64,000 bases of DNA from Crotophaga sulcirostris (Eukaryota; Chordata; Aves; Cuculiformes; Crotophagidae), in the NCBI GenBank assembly GCA_013397455.1, contig VYZB01000216.1, positions 250,312-314,311 on the forward strand, written 5' to 3'. Shown piece by piece: positions 13,865-27,222 of this stretch. The first letter of the stretch is position 1, and each line of letters begins with the position of its first letter. Position numbers and translations under genes: made by a program. Under the pieces are notes generated by a model, which saw only the letters and a program-made list of their open reading frames with translations, searched no databases and had not been told where the DNA came from.

Positions 13865-15048
13865 TATTGTGGTTTTTAAGCCCGAAGTAGCAACACAGCT
13901 GCTGGCCCCAGCAGGTAACAAAGCGCCATGTAGCTGCTCGGTCACCCCTCTCCTTATTGAGTCCCACTGGGGAGAAGAATTGAAAGAAAAAAAGACAAAA
14001 TTCATGGGTCAAAACAAGGACAGGGAGGAATCATTCACCAATTACTATCATGGGCAAACCAGACTCAACTTGGGGAAAAAAATCAATCTAATTTATTACC
14101 AATCAAATCAGAACAAGATACTGAGAAACAAAATCAAATCCAAAAAAGAACATCTTCTCCATGCCCCTTCCTTCTTTCCCAGCTTGACTTTGACTCCTAA
14201 TATTTTCTTCTTCCTCCCCCGCCAGCAGAGCAGGTGGTTAGGGAATGGGAGTTTTGTTCAGTTCATCACAAATTGTCTTTGGGGCACCTTCCTTTCCAGG
14301 GAGAGGACTCTGCAAACTCCACCCCAGCTCCAGTGCAGTGCTCTTCACATGGGAGACAGTCCTCCATAAACTACTCCAACATGAGTCCTTCCTGTAGGTT
14401 GCAGTCCTCCACAACCTGCTCCAGCGTGGCTCTGCATGGGGTCACCTGCTCCTCTGGGAACCTTCACCTGATCCAGCATGGGGTCCTCCACAGGCTGCAG
14501 GTGGACATCCACGGGGACTCCTCATGGGCTGCAGGACAGCCTGCTTGACCGCAGTCACCTCCACGGTCTCCAGGAGAATCTCTGCTTGGGCATCTGGAGT
14601 GCCTGCTCCCCCTCCTTCTTCACTGACCTTAGTGTTCTCTGCAGTGGTATTTTTCTTGCATCTGATGTTTGTGTAGTGGTTTCTCTCGCACCCGGTGTCT
14701 GCATGGCTGTTTTGCCCATAACTCTCTTCTTTCTCTCCACCACCAGGCTGGGCTGAACCAGCCTGACTGGTCCAATGAGCCCTGGCAGCCCAGCACAGGC
14801 AGGGATAGAGGGAGGGTTGTGTCTCCCCACTGCCTCTTTCCCTCTCTCCACTGCTGCTGCTCCTTCACTATTTTTTCCCTTTTCTTAAATATGTTATCGC
14901 AGAGGTGTTATCACACGGATTGGATCAGCCTTGGCCAGATGTAGGTCCTTCCTAGAGCCAGCCGGCCCTGGCTTCTAGCAGCTTCTCACAGAAGCACCCC
15001 TGTAGCCATCACCCTGCTACCAAAACATTGCCACACAAACCTAACACA
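13865..15048 (-). mobile_element. Endogenous retrovirus LTR (ERVL-like), probably solo, minus strand
   Basis: Read on the minus strand, the element begins TGTGTTAGGTTTGTGTGG (at 15,048) and ends at 13,865 with a GGCTTAAAAACCACAATA-type terminus, whose final CA has decayed to TA. The 3' part carries a polyadenylation signal AATAAA (plus-strand tttatt at 14,092-14,097). It is followed by an AGTTGAGTCTG...GCCCATGA..GTAATTGGTGA block, and the whole pattern matches what I recall of abundant avian ERVL LTRs. The length of about 1.18 kb fits a long LTR. No gag, pol or env frame flanks either side, so it looks like a solo LTR left by recombination. Flanking bases (gaggg on the left, aaggc on the right) do not give a clean target duplication, which suggests age. 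The family name is from memory of bird repeats, not from a search. Open frames of 79-203 codons inside or overlapping it are not host genes. Confidence 0.85.
14092..14097 (-). promoter_or_regulatory. LTR polyadenylation signal AATAAA
   Basis: The plus strand reads tttatt, giving AATAAA on the minus strand, in the expected 3' portion of the minus-strand LTR. It is a retroviral-type signal in an old copy, so present activity is unknown. Confidence 0.6.
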
Positions 15049-18000
15049 AAGGCTTAATATGATTTTTGGTTTTGGTTTTGGTGTTGGTTTTTTTTTTTTT
15101 GCATAAAGTTACTGCGGAGTGATTTGATTTATGCCTTTACTTCTGTGTCTGTGTCCAAATGTCCATGGCTTTAAACCAGTACAAGGGTGATTCCATTCAT
15201 AAGTCTGGTCCCAGCAGACTCATAAAATACACTATTAAAATGAGAATAGGGTCCACAGACACATTTTGGTCTATTTTGCAAGACCATTTTAATTCATCTT
15301 TTTGGTTTATACCTAAGTAACTATCCTGTGTGGCCAAGACTAGGGAAGGAAATGCAGGTGGTGTAAAGAATTTTTTCCTTTTTTTATTCCTGTGTTCTCT
15401 TTTTGAAGAGATAAGTGGGAAGAAGGAATTTGCATTTTTATTTAAAGCAACAAAAGTGAATTTGCATTTTACCAAGAACTGCAGTTTTTTTCTCAATGCC
15501 TAATAAAATATTGATATTAAAATAAACAATGAAGGCACTGAACAAACAAAAATTTTAATTAGTGCTGCTAAATGATGAATTCAATTTTCTTTTCAGATTT
15601 AGAACCCTTTCAGATGCTGCCCACTGCTCATTTTGGATTCAGGAAAATTTAGGTTTTTAACTACTGCATCTAAAATAGAGACATAGCTTAAACAACTGGA
15701 AATGAAAAATAAATAAATTAGCTCTCTGCTATTGTGAGCTAGAGCTCCAAAGGTCACCTCTGAGCTGCAAACAGTGACTAGAAAGAATATCAGCATGGAA
15801 AAGAAGGCTCAAGGGGAGAATGAGCAATAGGTAGGGGTGGCTCTGGCAAAGACTTTGGAAGCTTTGAGGAAAGGTTCTGGCTGAGAGAAAAGACAATATC
15901 TTCTTGTTCTCCTTCTCTTCTTTCGAAATGAAGGATTTGTCTTGGCTGAAGGTGACTGGGTTTTGCTTTGAATCCCACTAATTATTTAATAATGACAAAA
16001 GGACTAAATGAAGCCTTTCTGCTGCTCCAGTTTTTGTACACTGTCTTCTACAAACTGTTTCATCGTAACTCATTGGCTTGTCCTAAAACACTTCCTTTCC
16101 TGATGCTAAATGGGCTCAGCCATGCTTTACTTCCAAGAGCAAATAGCAGTGTACAGTAAACCGAGCAAGGGAAAGGGCCTGAATTTTAATTGACTTTTCA
16201 CTATTGATTCCTCATTTCTGGAATGGTAAGAACAAAGGGACAGCTCTCCTCCAGAAAACATTAATGCAACAGATGATAGACAGGGAAAGAATTCACAGAG
16301 GACAACAGGGAGCACAAACCAGAAGTAGAGCAGGTTTAAATAATGGAGTGTGCAGCAGTTTCCACTGGGATTCCAAAAAGACACTTGGGATGCATATGTG
16401 GGAGCACTTAACTTTAAAGTAATAAAGACTGTTATAAAAATAAGGCATTTGCATCAATAAATAAATGAATAAAACAAGTATTTTAAAGACATAGTATATG
16501 GATTTAATGTCCCCTCAGAGCATGGACTGTACACTTCATATAATTAATTTACTGTACATGTGCAAGAACAAAGACAGGGTCAGTATTCATGTTAGTGGTG
16601 ATCCTCTTCAGAAAACTACTCAAGATTATAACATACCTAATATTACAGAAATGCTTACTTTTCAGTGGTATTAAAGCCCTGGACAAAAATTCAACCTTTG
16701 ATCACAACTTAAGAGCTCCATGAAATTCTTGAGTTATAGACACCGACAAGGTGGAACACATATTTTCTCTTACTTGAGAACTACAGCATCAGGAATTTTA
16801 GACTGACAATGTTGTCTACATACCGATTTTCAAATCCTAGCAATTTACATACCTAATCTTTTCTTTGCCTAAACTGGGACACACCAATAAATGCATTCTA
16901 AAAGGCCTGTGCTCAAGACTTCTATGAGTATCTCAAGCTGGGCATGCAGAAGACATCAAAGTTATTATTACAGTATTGTTTTTCCAGGTTCTGTCAATAG
17001 TTCTGACATTCTCAACGTGAGATAAAGTTATGGATGCTTGATGCATGTGCTTTGAACAAATGTTATTTTGAACATTTAATAGGCTTTCAGTTTGTATTGA
17101 CCTATGTTGCAGTTTGTGGCCTTCTTTTATTGCCTGTGTCCTGTGTTCTTAAGGACAATACTTGTTAAAATGTTTAAAAGAAACTAAATAACATGTGTGC
17201 TTAGTAGTGATTTGCTGACCCCCCCCCCGAAAATACATTAACTACTAAACCTACTGTTTTTAAGAACATTATAAGCAAAAATATTATCTCCAGTAAGACT
17301 GACACATGACCCCCTAACAGGTGATCTCTTCTTCCTCTCTCACTCATTGCTAGATAATGATACAAATAAGTCTTAAAATTTACAGTTAAAAAGCTTGCTC
17401 ACTTAATAATGATATACTTACCTAAAAGTAACATCTGATAGTCTCAAATCTTGATAAAATTTTGATAGTGCACAGGCTACCAACTTGAACAAGCAAATGT
17501 GAAAGTATTATGTTATACAAAGCTTCAAAAATATCTCCAAAAGCTTAGTAGAGAGATTAAAACTAAAGAAGGAAAATAAAAGATTAGACAAGTACTGGAG
17601 ACAAAAAAGCAGTAACAGAAGGGGAGGCTAAGATGAAAAAGACTCCTCTGATCTCTGTAAAAATTAGCTTCAAATGAATGGCATATGCATGTTCGATGAT
17701 TGTATTCAGTGTGAAAGATCTTCAGTTTTTGCCTTTTCGGGGCCTCTTTTTATTTTAACTTTTCCTCTCTTCTTTTGTTTCCTATTCTGTGTACCTTACT
17801 ATTTTTATACCTTATTTACGTCCTTGATCAATGCATGCAAGGTCAACTATTATCACAGCATCCTCACAAATCCTCCCACTCTGTACTTCACCAAACTCTG
17901 ACATCCTTGCATAAATGGGACATACTATTTGAATATCTCTGCCAAACAGGGCATTATGCAGAGAGCCAAGTAAGCTGTACAGATCTCTGAACTCCAGCAA

Positions 18001-21000
18001 TATCCTGAAAGTAAGGGTGCATGATGTTTTTGTATTCATATTTTCTGTGGACAGGATGTAAGTCAAACTCTGAAGAAAGGCTAAATAAAGGACCTTAATG
18101 AATAGGTTTTGTAAATTTGAGAACTAATTTAAAAAGTTGACCATAAACTGTCTGGTAGTCAATTAAAAAAATAAAGACATAAAGGATTTCGGGAGGGGTA
18201 ATTGTTTGTTTGTTTTTATTATTATTTTTCTTTTTCTGAACTGATGTTGAGGAATAAAGATCTTTCCGTTGCATGCTATCTTACTGTGAAGTTACAGAGG
18301 CCTTGCTGGCAACAGGCATGATGGTACCTCAACTGCAAGACCATCAGGAAATAAGGGCAGATCTCAGGGAATGTGTGATCATTCATGCTATCCTTAATTT
18401 TGTTACAGTTGAGGGCAGAAAACTAGGAGACGAAATTCAGCTCCCAGAACTTTATGTACAGAGGTATTTATTTTTAAGGAGCACCACTGCATGATGCCTG
18501 ACCTCTCCTTGTCTCTTTAGATCTTAGTATGACCTCAGCATTGAAGGAAAACTGCAAATTTCAGCCTTCTGAGTTTGCTAAGATATTTGTGCAAAAAATC
18601 ATTTCCTACATGCTTTTCTCAGAAAACCTAACAAGAGAGCTGTCTGGGGAGAAGTATTCCTCTGAGTAGTACAAAAGCATATGCCCTGAATACTTATTTC
18701 AGGAAGGGAAAATGTACAAAGTATATAAAAGTGCAAGTCAGGCATGACTAGATAGATCCCTTGCACACTAAAGTGAAAAAAAAATACAAAAATGATTGTT
18801 GTTATTTGTTGAAATCTTGAACGTACAAGACCCTGCCCAGAATAGCAAGCCATAAATCAAGTACTTTTATTAAAAACTGATCATCCACCTATTAAAATAT
18901 CTAACAGTTGGTTGGAAGAGAAGGAGGGCCATTCATGGCTCCAGGCAAGGAGAGGGCAGGATTGCTGTGATCAAAAAACCCACGGTTTATGTGGTGAAGT
19001 GAGGGAGTTTCAGCTGACAAAGCAGAGTTATATTTCTTCAGTTTCCCCAACAAAGTGACTGTAATAAGGCCTGGCAGAATAAAACCAACACTATCTCATG
19101 CTGCAGCGAGACAGCACTTCTCCCTATCTCTTCCAAAGTCTGCCCTCGAAAGATGTTGAACTCAAATAACTCTTCTAAGCTTTTAAACTTTTTAAGCTTT
19201 CAGTGATTCCTAAGGACCTCTGAAAAAGTCCATGCTTGGTCAGTCAGTGCTCTATGTGTCCCAGTTACAAGGGGAAATAATGAAGCTTCTACCACCTTGA
19301 AAGAATGTACTTTGAGATTTATAGATGAATGTGTGCTGCATGGATTACATTATTATTTCTTCTGTAAAGAGGAACACGTCTAAGTGGCATTAGAAACAGG
19401 AAAATGCCATGTAATTCCTTCCACCAAATACAAGTCATCCATACACTCTTTTCCTTTGAAACTGTGTAAGCATCTGTATATCAACCATACAAAGGCTCTG
19501 GAATGGACAGAAAGAAGAGGAAACCATGTCTGCACTTAAAGTGACTTCTTGTTACAACTGTGTTGCTAAACCAGACGAAAACACATCTTCTGTGTCAGCA
19601 GGACACAACAAACAGGGCTAAAAAATCTATTTCTGAAACTTTGTTAAGTTACGTTTCAAGTACGGACTAGAACTTAAGTAGCTAATTCATTCCCACACTA
19701 TGGCCTAGCCTCCCTAGGCCTCCCAGCTGCGAAGCAACACCCATGCAATAAAGAAAGGATCCTAAAGAAGTGTATTTTAGAATCAGATAATATATTTCTA
19801 AGCATCACAACTGAAATTTGTGGAAAGTTATCTAGAAATTAATCAGGGATCTTCATCAGTTCGTAAATAAACATTAATTTGTTAGGACATTGATGGCTGA
19901 TTTAAAGCCTAACCTTTTCTTTCTTGTCCTCTGAAATACCCATTGACATTAATAGCAACTTTGGGTATCCAGCAATGCAGGATTTAGTCCATAATACTCA
20001 GATGTAATTGAAATATTAAAAGGTTATTCCAGATATGTAGTGCTCTTGACTCCAAAATTCTGTAACTAGAAGTACTTGGAAAGCATTTTGATTGTAGCCA
20101 ATTTACTACTTGCTGCCAGTGATTTATTTAATGCCCTAATGTGTTAAAAGGTCAGTAGCCTATATTTGTCTCAGCGCTTTTCAACAGGTTATGGCTTTTA
20201 CAGTGTGTTCATACATCACTACCTTCAGATGCTAATGTTCAATCTAATCTTCAAATTTTTCAAGTTAATAGGAATTCCTTTAGATCTGAACTTTGCCTTT
20301 TTTTTTCCGACTATTTCAATCTGCACATAAAATCACCTTACAGGAAGATGCTATATTCTCACTTTTTGCCTTGTTTTGAGCTGCTACTAACAGTTTTTAA
20401 TTTGGAAATACTACCTCTGAGTTTACTGCGCCTGACTAGCTTCAGCTCAATTGTTTCCCTAGCCAACAGAGCATTTCATTTCTCCTGAAGGTCACTGCAA
20501 GCTGTCAAGGCATTGAAATACACCAGCTTCTCATTCTTGCTGCAATCTAATGTTGCACTACCATTAAGATAAATATAAGTAGGCATGTGTCTATGAGTTT
20601 TTCTATCAACAGTTACCAAATTTATTATAATACAAAATAAATTGGGCCATCAGTGAATGAGCAACTGGTAATAACCTAGTCTCTTTGACTGCAACCCTTT
20701 CTTGAAGTTATCATAAATTAATCCTTTCATTACAGTGGTTTGACTGTGTGCTGATAATTATTTGTACAAAATACACTATCATCTCATCTGCTTGTGGAAG
20801 CGACTCTTCCAGCTGTAGCACAACTAGTTGCAATAAGCCGGCGATGCAGTAAACCGCATGGATCCAAACCATCCCATAAAACAAACACAGTGGCCATCTG
20901 TTGGAGGAGGGCAGCCATTAACTGTTTTAAGGGCCTGGACGTGGTCCAATATTGTTCATTCTGCCACCAAAATGAAATGACCATTCTAATCAACAATATG

Positions 21001-24000
21001 CATTTTAAAACTGGGTCATCATGTGCCTGCAATACCCTTGTTGTTTGGAATCAATACATGCAGTGCTGATTCACACTTACAAAAGACAAATTATTTTAGT
21101 CTGCTTCCAAGCTGAACTATTTTCAACTTTGTGTGCTCTCAAGTTCTAAGAATGTCTTTAATCTGAAAACTTGTTTAAAATTTTGTTAAGACTCAAATTC
21201 AAACTAAAAATGTGAAAATAGAGTCTGCCAAAATAGTCCAGCTCTAGTGGACATTTCACTGAAGGTGGAAAAAACAGTGGTTAATAATAACCATAAGAAT
21301 GAAGAATCCATAAGAATCCACAATAATATTAATATTTTTCAAAAAATATTAGATAAGACAGACAAATTATGGAGTCTGTACAATAGTTGCTCTGACATTT
21401 TAAATTCTTACTCTATTTTATTTAAAAGACAAAACAAGGAAAGAGTTTATTTCCTTGACCTTCCATCTTTCCAGTCGAATTTTCTATTTAAAGTTGGACT
21501 GAGTGAATTTGGAGATTTTTTAGGAGTTCTTGGATCTCCTGCTGCAGCAGTGGGAAACTCATTAATTAGATGTGAGAATAATTTAATGTAGGCACGACAT
21601 TGCAGGTTTCCTTACAAAAGCCTGCCAAAAGGCTTAAAATGGGTTTATCAACACCTTTACTGTTTTACAAGTCCTACCTTGGGAAGTGTTGCAAATTATG
21701 GGTAAGTATGTGATAGTCTTGTCGTATAGGTAGATACCTACTACAATCAAAATAAACAAAGTTAATTTTATTCATGGTTTCAGTCAAAACTAAGTGCGAA
21801 TCTCAAGAAAAGAATAGCTAGCACGTTGCATGCAGTCCAAAACGGAAAACCTTGGCGGATAATTACCGACACAAGGTAAAGAAGTGGGACTTGTTTCATA
21901 CAAATACTTTCTTAGATTCATTCCTTATGTAAAACTCCAGTTAATTAAATGTTAGATAAATATTAGAATAATTTAATATTATTTGGATTTGAATTTCAGG
22001 CACAAAAACCTGGAGCGAGATTCCATGCCTGAACAATAGTACTAATGTATTTATAAAGTAAATATTTAAGTAAAAAAATAGCCTGTTATGGGGTTTTGGT
22101 ATATCAAAATAATCGTATTACAGAGGCATTAGTTGCTGTGAAGATCTAATTAAATAATTTATCAGCGGAACTGGTCTGGCTCTTCACCTTTCTTATCTGA
22201 CTGAAGTTCTGAAACACAAAAGGAAGCCAAATTGTATGTAATCACTTTGGGTCAAAACATTCTCAAAGCATGAAGTAAACTTGCTTAAGTACACCAAGCT
22301 CAGAACAACTCCAGATCATTCTTTTAGCTCTTTCAGAGGAATTATTTTCTGGTTAAGCATGCTGAGGGGATGATGGCTTTTATCTCTTGCTCTTCTGAAG
22401 GAGTGAGCTAAGGCTGACGTCCTTGAACGTGCAGAAGAGTGCAGCGGTTTCTTATTCTCCAAGAGGGAAGCTTCTTGGCCACTGACATTGAAATCCTATT
22501 TTAAAGATGAAAATTATACAAAGAGGGATTTTGAACTCATGCTGCCTTAGGCAGACAGATCTGTAGAGTTGGATTGCAGGTACGTATTGGGGAAGAAATT
22601 ATCTGAAGAGCACTGTTTTACCTAACCTGGTAAATAAGTATGCAGTAGATGTGCAGTTGAAGTACCTGTAGGTTTTTTTACTCACTGTTGGTCTCACTCT
22701 GGTGTCCTTACTCTATATTTCATACAATTATATGTACGGGGGCAGTGCCTGAAAAATATATCATTATAGCATTTTACAAGCTCTTCTGCACTTATTTTGG
22801 GTAACTTGAATTGCTGTTCAAATATGAAGGGTATCCAGAATGGAAGGGAAAGTGCATTTTTTTCCAACAACTTTACTGTTATATGAAAAGGGATGAACAG
22901 AGAGACACCAATCTTACCAACCATTTCACTTCTTTGGGTGCAATAGCTGGAAGGGGCAATCATCCAGTGATACATTTGGATCTTTTCAGAAAAGGAGTGA
23001 GCCAATTGTAAGTAATCTTGTAGTGGACACCTTAATGTCAGTGTGGACATTTGACTGCCATCAAAGAGAAGAAGAGCAATTACTATAACCAGAATGAACT
23101 CAGCACCAATATAGTTCTAAATCCATCTTAATCAGTGTCTGATCTGCACTGCTAAGATATTCCAGACCTACTTCTTTCATAACCTTCCCTCTCAAAAAAG
23201 AGCAGTACGAATGAGTATCTGATTCACTAGGATTCCTAGTTAAGTGATTGCCTAAGGTAGTGCTCAGATTAGAAGTCTAATTATGAGTACCTGCTGGAAG
23301 ATTGCTCTCCCTCTTCCATTGACTCTAAACCAGCTTGCTCATGGCTGAAATTAGCCTTTGTTTAATACTTCACAAAATGACTGGCTGCATGTGGGACTGG
23401 CTCTTCTTACACACATTTTGGACATGTCATGTTTACCAAGTGCTAACTAGCGGAGACAGAACTAGTCCACAGCTCAGCCATGAGGCATACTTGGGAGGAA
23501 AAGTTACCTGATAGGCTCTGTAGAGCCATCAAAACACCGTTTCTTTTTGTTGCTTTTTCAGCTTTGGCCAAATGTTCTGCTCCAACCGCAGAGCCAACAG
23601 CACAATTCATACAACTGCTTCCTAATCCACTGCCAATAAAATCAGCTTAGTTCAGACTAGCAGTTTAAGCTGTTTAAATAGCCTGTTTCACTTTGCCCTG
23701 GAAGCTGGTGTGCGACTTGTCACACACACACCACTTGGCAGGAAAGCGACAAAGGCAGAGCAGCAAGCACTGCAAAGTTTTCACCACTGCACCAGAAAGA
23801 ATCCAGTTGCTGTCTTATTTTCCTCTAGCCTAAAGGTTCTAGGGCTCTACAGGTAACACAAAAACAAATTTAAAAAATGTTCTCATTGCCATAGAAATAT
23901 CACAAGCTCCTATCTGAACTTTTACTTCACACTATCTTTTATTCACCATATCCTTACCCAGCAAGAAGCAAGAAAAATCAGAAAGGTCTCTCCTCTAGTG

Positions 24001-26737
24001 ATTTGTTCCACCTAAGAGTTTGGTCTTCTGGCTAATTAAAGAGCCCCAGGTGCCAGACAGAACCTTGTTTGCAATAACTTATCTTGTTTTGGTCGGTTCC
24101 TTGTCTCCTCTGGCCAACAGCAATACAGCAGATACTGCTTTCCATTGTTGTTGTACAGTGTAACAAAATTAGAGGCAATTAAACCTTCCAGTTGAATCAG
24201 CCTAAGTGGCATGGCATTTCTCTAGTTCCTGCCATTTTCATTGCCTAGAGAAACCTTCAATATGTGCAGGAACTTGTTGTTCTCTCTTTGGATCCTGGTT
24301 TGCAATAGTAAAATTGTGGACTATACTACTTGACCTAAATGACACAGGATTTGGCATTTATCAGTAACCTAACATGTTAGAAGTGTAATAAATTTGTTTC
24401 TCCTGATGTGCTGCTGCTTCTAAAAGAGCTAACTCAGAGAGAAAACATAAGGCAGAACAGGAGTAGGAAGTTATGAGGAATCTCCAGGATAATGCATGTC
24501 ATATTATGTTGGTTATGTATTATCGATCTTCCAAAGGAATCTTGCAATATTTAGTAATAAAAGCAAACACCACTAAGAGCTTGGCAGAAGATGAGATTTT
24601 CTGCACCCTTCTCATAAAAAAAAATCTATTAGATCTCTTTTTTTTTTCACTAGGCTACACTCATCGCACTGAGTTTGTACTCCACCTCGTGCTGTGGTCC
24701 AGCAAAAGCTTAGTAACTTTATACTGAAATGCACAAATCCTAAGGAAATCTCAGGTCATCTGGAACAGTGCCATATTTCTGTCTCACAGAACCACATCCC
24801 TTGCTCTGACATTAGCCTGGATCATTTTTACATATTTAATATACAGAGCAGTCAAAAAGTCATGATGGATTAATTGAGGAGACAGTGTAATCTGGTGGAA
24901 GAGAAAGCACAAGCAGCTGGGAGCAGCCTCACTGTTTTGCTATAGACAGCCTGTAAACAAGTTAAAAGTAGGGAAGTTGCTTTACCAGCAGAGCTATTTG
25001 TTGGACTGACAGGGTGAAGGCAGTCATTGAGACAACTTCCTGCACAGGATATCCTGGTATAACCAAATCTCCACGGCAGCATTATGCTAAGACAGGGTAC
25101 AAATCAGGAGCCTCCTGAGCACAGCAGCACAGCATTGCCATACTTGGAAAACCAGGAGAGACTCAGTGAGCTATAAAATATTCCTTTCTCAGGGCTTGTC
25201 TGAGCACAGATGTTTTTAATAAAAACATACATGTCATATAGGTGTAACTCCTCATATGAATGCTCTCAGGTTTAGGAAGAACAATTTTGGTTTTTTTCTT
25301 GTAGTTTTATATATTCTGTTTAAATTGGAAAAAAAAACAAACAAACAACTCACAAAACCCTGCAACTTAAAGCTACAAAAATGAGTGAATTTACAAATTG
25401 GATTTAGACCTCTACTTACATAATTTAAAAACCTGTTCTTGCTTGTACTGGTTTACTTTCCCTAACCTGGCAAGACCATAATGCTCAACAAACCCATTGC
25501 ATTCTCACTGTAGAGAAAGACGATGTACACAGAATGGTGTGAGAAAGGTGCTGCTGTGAGGGATGTGTTGACTTACCTCTTCTCCCGTGCACAGAGCAAC
25601 ATGCACCTTCCTCCATCAATACAACAAACAACTTCTGTTTCTGACTTTACTGAAGGTTACAGAACCAGGTACTGCCCAGATGGCATAAAACGAATGTTTT
25701 CAATATGCAAACCCTATTATATTCTGGAACTAAGCTCCCTCAAGAATTAAACATGTCAGTTTCCAAGCAATTGATTTTCTCCCACCTACTGAAAAGGAGG
25801 AGATAGAGGCTCTGCACAACATATGTATGAATATATGTAGGCCATACATCATGACAAAACACAATATGCTAGAAATTATTAAGTAGTTTCATCCTGTTCA
25901 GCAGAAATGAAGAGAGGAAGTCATAAGATTTTGGCACACATTCAGCTAGACAGTACATCTTTATTGAATGAATATACATATCTGATAAGTGACTGCTCAA
26001 GAGACCAGTATAAATTAGCTGTAGAGCAGAAAAGGTCCTCAACAAAAGGTCAAATAAACTTGTCCCAAAGACCACATGGGGATATTGGGATATTTTTATG
26101 TGGTTATTTAAGAAAAAGGTTGTGCATTGGAGATGATTCATAAGGTTACCAAAAAGCAAGAATATAAGGGCTGATTCTTCTAAAGGGCAGAAGGCCTTCT
26201 CTAGATTTAAGAGGGTTTGCTGAAAAAGCTTTACACTATGGTTACACTGGTAAATCCTAAACATGGAGACATAGCAACAGCAAAGGAGCTTAATTCCAGG
26301 AATAAAACAAGCTGTACTTGTAAGATGCTTTTTTTCTGTTTAAGAAGCATTTCTACATCCAGGGAGTTGCTATCATACTTACGTCAGTCAGGATGGTGAA
26401 CACATCTCACCCCTCCCCAGCCTGGCTATGTCAGCAAATTGTTTTAACAGCAAAAATGGTCTAAGTAAAGAAACTGTCAGAGAACTTTTTTTTAAGGTTT
26501 GCTTGCTTTAGTAAGACATATTGAAAATTATTTCAGATTTGTTGTATTAGATTTTGTTTGCAAGATCATTATAAATTATACTTTGGATTTTAAGCAATTC
26601 CTAGAACTGCCTTTCTGCTTTATCCTTTTACTCTTTCTCTATTGTTTTCCCAACCCCTCCATAACAATGTGCTATCTATGAAGATAGGGTTCATTTGTGG
26701 GAAAGGACACAAATAACAATGTTCAACATTGTACAAG
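15049..26737. other. non-coding stretch, no gene recognised
   Basis: This is about 11.7 kb of AT-rich DNA. It starts with a G/T-rich low-complexity patch (about 15,066-15,103) and includes a C tract at about 17,219-17,228. Two segments look more constrained than their surroundings because they keep CpGs and balanced composition: about 20,790-21,075, and more weakly about 20,080-20,560. The longest frames (118 codons minus at 22,694-23,050; 131 codons minus at 25,869-26,264; 114 codons plus at 21,247-21,591) do not resemble a known protein. Confidence 0.65.
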
Positions 26738-27222
26738 AAAGCCAGTTATATCCTGGGCTTCATGAAAAAAACATGACCTTCCAGTCAAGGGAGGTGAAAT
26801 GGTCAGAGGGATGGAACATGTCTCTTGTGAGGAAAAACCAAGGGAGTTGGGATTGTTTAGCCTGGAGAAAAGGAGACTCCAGGGGCACCTTATTGTGGCC
26901 TTTCAATATATAAATGGTGCTTATAAGAAAGACAGAGAAAGACTTCTAACCAGGGCCTACAGTGACAGGACAAGGAACAATGATTTAAATTGAAAGAGAG
27001 TAGATTTAGATTGACCTTAAGGAAGAAATGTCTATACAACTATACAATAAGGGTGGTGAGATACTGGAACACGTTGCCCAGACAAATTGTGGATGCCCCT
27101 AGAAGTCTTCAAGATCAGGCTGGATGGGGATTTGAACATCTAATCTAGTTAAAAGATGTCCCTGCACTTGGGTGGGGCGTTGAACTACATGATCTTTAAA
27201 GGTACCTCCCAGCCAAACCAAA
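26738..27222 (+). mobile_element. CR1 LINE fragment, plus strand, internally deleted
   Basis: The sequence follows CR1 landmarks: 'tatcctgggcttcatg', 'ccagtcaagggaggtg', 'tctcttgtgaggaaaaacc', 'gtttagcctggagaaaaggag', 'acagtgacaggacaagg', 'gagatactggaacacgttgccc', 'ttgaactacatgatctttaaagg' and 'acctcccagcca'. Between the 'caagggaggtg' block (about 26,789-26,799) and the 'gaacatgtctcttgtgagg' block there is much less sequence than usual for CR1, so an internal deletion is likely. Divergence is visibly greater than in the copy at 4.9 kb, pointing to an older insertion. There is no terminal octamer repeat left. Confidence 0.88.

Noticed and set aside
13758..14369. 203-codon plus-strand open frame
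   Set aside because: Most of it lies inside, and antisense to, the minus-strand LTR. It includes the LTR polyadenylation region and has no protein-like features.
14234..14944. Overlapping frames of 79-104 codons on both strands
   Set aside because: All lie inside the LTR; repeated Gln/Trp/Gly-rich words come from the repeated LTR middle.
22694..23050. 118-codon minus-strand frame
   Set aside because: No recognised domain, no splice context, and a 66-codon frame is open on the opposite strand. It is consistent with chance in non-coding DNA.
25869..26264. 131-codon minus-strand frame
   Set aside because: Leu/Phe-rich translation of A/T-rich DNA, with an opposite-strand frame open over the same bases; no family resemblance.
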